From Ischnura elegans (taxonomy: Eukaryota > Arthropoda > Insecta > Odonata > Coenagrionidae): a stretch of 64,000 nt of DNA. The position numbers were made by a program, and so were the translations under genes. Positions within the stretch are counted from its first letter, which is position 1; each line of letters begins with the position of its first letter. The notes beneath the pieces were generated by a model. The model searched no databases. It was given only the letters and a program-made list of their open reading frames with translations, and was not told the origin of the DNA. Location: assembly GCF_921293095.1 (NCBI RefSeq), contig NC_060251.1, forward strand, positions 91,746,566 through 91,810,565, read 5' to 3'. Below are positions 52,601 to 58,600 of this stretch, one piece after another.

Positions 52601-55600
52601 TTCAAATAGATTCCCCTAGTCATGTTATCTAAATAGCTCTAACTGAGTAGATCATGGGGGCACAATTATTAGATATCAATTGGAATTTAAACGACCGTAG
52701 TCACCAACAAGGAGCTCTCAAGCTGTATTTAGCTTGTGATACAATTGACGGGTATGATTTATGCTAATCTATGCTCCTCAGTGATTGTAATATAATTTAG
52801 GGTTAACATTTATCCTATGTTTAGGAAAGATACGAAATATCTATGCTTAACACTTCAAAATAATAGTAAATAATGAAATAAACAGCATTTGTCACTCCCA
52901 TTGGAGCTAATCTTGCATATTTGTATACCTAAGCTTCCCATAGACAAACACCAATTCGAAATCGCCGGCGTACTGCCGCCTTCACGCAGAGAAAATCCGA
53001 CAGGTTCAGTTTTTCTGCGACGATGCAGCAAGCTGGAGACGTGACGTCATCAATTCTCAAAGACAGGCTCTGATGGGCTCGCTAGCTGCGGCGTCAACGC
53101 AACGCCGAACTGTGAAGGCACCCTAACCCTTTCACTGCCAGCCCATTTCAGGATGTGGGATGTATGAAGACTGCCAAGGCTATTTTCCGGAGTTAGCAAC
53201 ATTTCACATTTAAAAATTTTTCAGCTACTTAATTATATTTAATGTCTCGATGTTTTCCCAATTCTTAAGATATGTTTATGGCAGTTTCCGCTCTACCAAC
53301 GGTGGCAGTAAAAGTAGAGATGTGCGAATAGTATCCGCGAATACTCGAAAACCTCGAATACTTCGAATACTCTGAATTTTGCGGCCTACACTGTCGTTGG
53401 TAGTTGACTTAGAAAATTGTAAAGAACTCAACGTTTAGTGCATGCAGTGCCGTTATAGACTAGTTGACGAACTACATCAAATTCGTAGATTAGAGCGGTG
53501 AAAAGAGTTCGACGTGGGGAGCCAAAAATGATTGGGTGAAAAAATCCAAAAATCCCCGCTTTCCCCACCAGGAGAACCTCAGTGCCATGGGATAGTAACT
53601 ACGTAGCACAATTCCCAAAATCCGCTACCCCTCCATTCAATAGCCCTCGGCCACTCCTCCGATGCTTTCCTCCTCTCCAATATCAAACAAAAGGTGAAAA
53701 GGTCCCAGCTCGCGCAGGGTTCGCATCACGAAGACCATAAATGAAAAGCTTCAAAAGAAAATATCCAGTTATAAGAGAATAATAGAATCGTGTTTCACCC
53801 TTCCCTCTTTCTCCCTCCAAAAAATATGAAGTTACACGAGAACAATAGAAACGTGTTTCGCGCCCTCCCTTTTCTCACCCACTGACCTTTTTCAGCCTAC
53901 CTGCTTCAAAGTTCCCAGTTTCTGGAGGTCAACTGCTGCATGAATCACCTATTAGCCCAAAAGGTGTCTAACAATGACTTTCGGCTTAGCTCATTAGCGT
54001 CTGATTGCGGCCAGCTCAGGAACTATTTGAAACTCATTCATCTTCCAAAATTTTGTCCTCATAATATTCTCATACAACCGGGCATTTTCCAACAACACAA
54101 CTCTTGAGCCAGGGAAATTCAATCATGTGCCGTTCAGTAAGACAAAGTGTAATAGACCCAAGAAAGAATTTTTCCGAAGTATCCCAGCCCACATCCCACC
54201 TTGAATGGAATATACTCTCGTTGGAACATCAGTGAACACAGATGACATTTTGGACATTGAAACTGCTATAGAGCACAATCGTTCCCATGGTGTAGTGTGT
54301 TAAGTATCATGCAACAAAATAGAAGTTTTAAAACAGAAAATAACCATTGAAAATTATTGTGATGAATAAACACAAGTAAATCGGTGCTTATAGGGGCACA
54401 TATATTAGTAGTAAACAATCAAAAAGTGAATAGAAAATGATGGTTAATCATCAAACGTTTTCCATAGGGCAGATTGTTAGTTTCCATAAATATGCTTTCC
54501 TGTGCCCCACATCTCATTGGAAAGAAAAACCAGAGGATCATAAAACACCAGTGCACTTCTTTCTATAGGCATGTGCGTGAGCATCACTCATGTGCATGGA
54601 ATGAAATATTTAAGCAAACCATTTACATCTTACTTTGAAGAGAAGAATTCACAAGCTCATTCAGTTCTAACTAAGGGCAGGGTTGTACATTCATATAGAT
54701 GAATCCAGTTTTGAGAAATTTCACTGGAAATTTTTTATATAAACGGTTGGGGGTGGGAAGCTACAACGGCAATTTGTTCCCCGTTTTGCTGCCATGGCCT
54801 CTTGACTGATTTGCTGAGAAAGAAAAGCCTGGCACCCATCTAGAGGGGGGGGGGGAAGAGGGAGAGAACAAGATGAGGCTTTTAGAAAATTGAAAAATGC
54901 CTTTAGAAAATAGAAAGCAGTTACTACAGATTAATCATTTCAGCAGAAGACTTATGGAATTTTCAAAACATTGAAAAATATTCAAAAATTTTATTTCTGG
55001 CCCGGGTTTAGGCATGACATGAGTCGTTACGTGTGGGAATGTAAAAGCTGTCAGAACATAGTGATCTGGCCGGTTTGATGGAATCACAGAAGATGATTAA
55101 ACATTGGACAGTAGAGTCCATGGATATCATCAGCCCCATGCCCAGGTCTAGGCAGGGATCCCATTACATTCTGATGTTTTTAAGTATACCGGGACTAGCC
55201 ACGGTGATAACTTTACGGGAGTCACCCGCAATGCACAATTGTGCGAAAAATCCACAGGGAAAAAATCATTCGCCTTGACCGGGATTCGAACCCGGATCCC
55301 TCGATTTCGGGCCGAGTGCTTTAGCCAGTTAAGCTACCGAGGCGTCATTCTTCCCTGTGGAAATTTGTGGACTATACTGGACATGGTAGCGGACATGGAC
55401 TCGGTAGCTTAACTGGCTAAAGCACTCGGCCGGAAATCGAGGGATCCGGGTTCGAATCCCGGTCAAGGCGAATGATTTTTTCCCTGTGGATTTTTCGCAC
55501 AATTGTGCATTGCGGGTGACTCCCGTAAAGTTATCACCGTGGCTAGTCCCGGTATACTTAAATTCGTCAAGAGAGAACACCTCTATGTGTTCAAAGTTCG

Positions 55601-58600
55601 GACTTTACTCTCCGGCTGCGGCGCCATGCGCACGATTTGGACTGCTCGTCGCATAATATGCTCGGCAGTCCATACCACCATGTCCAGTATAGTCCACAAA
55701 TTTCCACAGGGAAGAATGACGCCTCGGTAGCTTAACTGGCTAAAGCACTCGGCCGGAAATCGAGGGATCCGGGTTCGAATCCCGGTCAAGGCGAATGATT
55801 TTTTCCCTGTGGATTTTTCGCACATTCTGATGTTTGTTGAAAATAGGGTAGTTTCCTTCATCAAAGAAATCGAAAGGTAGTGATTAGAGATGGGTCAAAA
55901 AGAACCGAACTGCCAAAACGAACTGTTCACTGAAATGAACCAGTTCGAAAATGAACCGTTCTCTAAAACACCCTGTTCACTGTTCATGTTGGCACTGCAC
56001 AATTGCGGCGTACTCGGTACAGTAGGTATGATCATCAAGAGGCATTTTGAACTGCAGCTTACTCGAGCAAGTACGTTGTGGGTACAACAGATGGCGGTTA
56101 CGAGGGAGGCCATCCAAGGCCGCCGAAGTGCGTCGTAGACGACCGAGCCCCTCCCCTTCTTTCTCTACTATTCCCCTCCGATAGCCACTGAACCGTTCGT
56201 TCTAACTAATATTTGAACTGATATTTAAAATATTAGTTCTTTCGAACCGTTCGAAATAACTAATATTTGAACTGATATTTAAAATATTAGTTCTTTCGAA
56301 CCGTTCGAAATAACTAATATTTGAACTGATATTTAAAATATCAGTTCTTTAGAACCGTTCGAAATATTAGATCAAATATTAGTTTCCTCGGGGCGTTCAG
56401 TTGGGATATCGCGTTCATTTTGCTTTCGTATTCTGAACATTTGTGGATCTGTGGATGCATCTCCAAAAATATTGTTTAAAACGCGATTCATGAACTTAGG
56501 AAACGATTGAACACATGATTGTGAAACATTTTTTTCGGTCCCTTTACCAAGTTGATATTTTGACTTAGTTTTTGGCGCCTACGATGAAATTTTAATTTTT
56601 TAAGTGCGCTGTATTGTGCAATGTGGATGCATCTCCAAAAATGTTGTTTACAACGCGATTCATGAACTTAAGAAACAATTAAAGTCTTTGGACTTTGTTT
56701 TTTCAGGTGCATCATCTAACTAGGAGTTTAATCGTTTCTTAAGTTCATGAATCGCGTTTTAAACAATATTTTTGGAGATGAATCCACATTTCACATCACA
56801 TCGCACTTAACCCTTTCGAGACCGCGGAGTTTTCGTCTTAGCTTGACTGCTGTACCGCTCCCCAAGAGACTCTTCTTTCTCGTGGTACGGAGCATTTTTG
56901 GAGGGCATTCGTTAAGAAGGGTCTCGCTGAACCTTTTTCGACCCCTCCACGGTGGGACTCCGTATTATCTCGGACTCCAAGAGTAGTTGTGCTCCCTCCT
57001 TTCCGGGTTTACGACCATACCTGCGGCATTGGTTCGCGGTCAACTTATGTATTGCTTATATGTATTTAGCAAATGGATAATTGTTGCTTGCACGTAAATT
57101 ACAGGCATTGAATATAATTCCTCATTTTTATCTGAGCATTGTCAAATTTTAAACGAAGTTCTAAGGCCATTATCAAAGCATTTAACGCAGCAACAATTTC
57201 CATGTTGATGTTTATACATAACTCGAGATAAGTTAATATTTGTCGTAGAATTACGTTTAAAAATTGTAAACGCTGCTCAAAAGACAAACAATTCAATTCT
57301 TAGTTTATATTTCTTGAGAAATGAACAAATATTTATTTCGAAAATTGACTCTATAAACAATTGTATGACCGCTGTCCCTTACCGCTGAGAGAGGTTATAA
57401 AAGACGAAGGGTCCGGGTACCTGCTCCCGGATTCGGAGGGTTAATCCTAAACCCCGAAGCCTTGGGTCCCGAGACAAATGCGACCTAAACCCACGACAGT
57501 CCTGAAAGGGGGAGAGCTCGAAAACGTATATATACGGGTTTCGTTTTCTTGACCGGGAAAATCTCACACGTATATATACGCCCGTGGTCTCCCGGGTCAG
57601 GAAACGTCCACAAGTATATATACGTGTACGGTAGGGAAAAGGTTAAAAAATTTCATCGTAGGCGCCAAAAACTAAGTCTATAACTAAAAAAGAGTATACG
57701 ATGACAATATAAAATGTGTACATTGTATCCACTATTTATGTTTTTCTTAGGTTGGTCGTACAGATATTTACTTTTAACTGGTTTAATCTATATTTTACCC
57801 TGCGTCGCTTAAGAGTTCTCAACTGATGATAGTGGGAAACACATATTTGGCTCCAAATTACATCAAATTACTTGTTTGTATCTGCAAACTTTGGCAAGCT
57901 TGTAATAACCTATTAATCGCACACCACACTAAGCTTTCATGTACTCTAAACGCATGATAAACAATATTTTCTACCAGATGACCCTACCTGTTCACTATGA
58001 ACCGATATTTTGAACTGTTCTTTTTACTGAACAGGATCAAAGTGAACGGTTCATAAAAATGAACAGTTTAACCCACCTCTAGTAGTGATTGTGATTCGTT
58101 ACCCACGATTAGTGTCTTCATAATATACAAATTATTTGGTTTTAGAAATCCCAGTTTAGACGAATGTCAATGGTCATTTTTAACCTCATTTGAAAAAGGC
58201 CAGATTGGCGCCCATGCCAATCCACTCCACGTGACGTCACAGTGGCCTAGTATCTACACGAGTAGATAGGAGTTTTACATTGTCTGAGATTACCTATGCA
58301 TGCATGAGCCACAGAGCTCATGGAAACATGTCTTAACAATCAACTATTAAAACTGCCTATGGTGGGAAAGTTTCCTTTGTTTGATAAGGTATTAATAATC
58401 CTTATTAATCCAAGCGCTATCTGCTAGCAGGTTACTCTGCTACCTGCTAGCAGCCTGCATCGTAGCAGTGCTCATAGCCTTGCACCAAGGTGGCAGCCAG
58501 AATCAGAATGATGTCACATGGATTTTTCCCAGCATTCAAAATTAGATGTTGCGTTTTCGCATGCTTGAAAATTTTCACTTTTCATTTAAACGCGAAAAAT

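Noticed and set aside
55271..55793. Three tRNA genes
   Set aside because: A and B boxes are clear, but the anticodon loop lacks the conserved T33 and acceptor pairing has mismatches. The units are embedded in repeated flanks with an inverted arrangement and a 14-bp duplication. They are tRNA-derived repeats.
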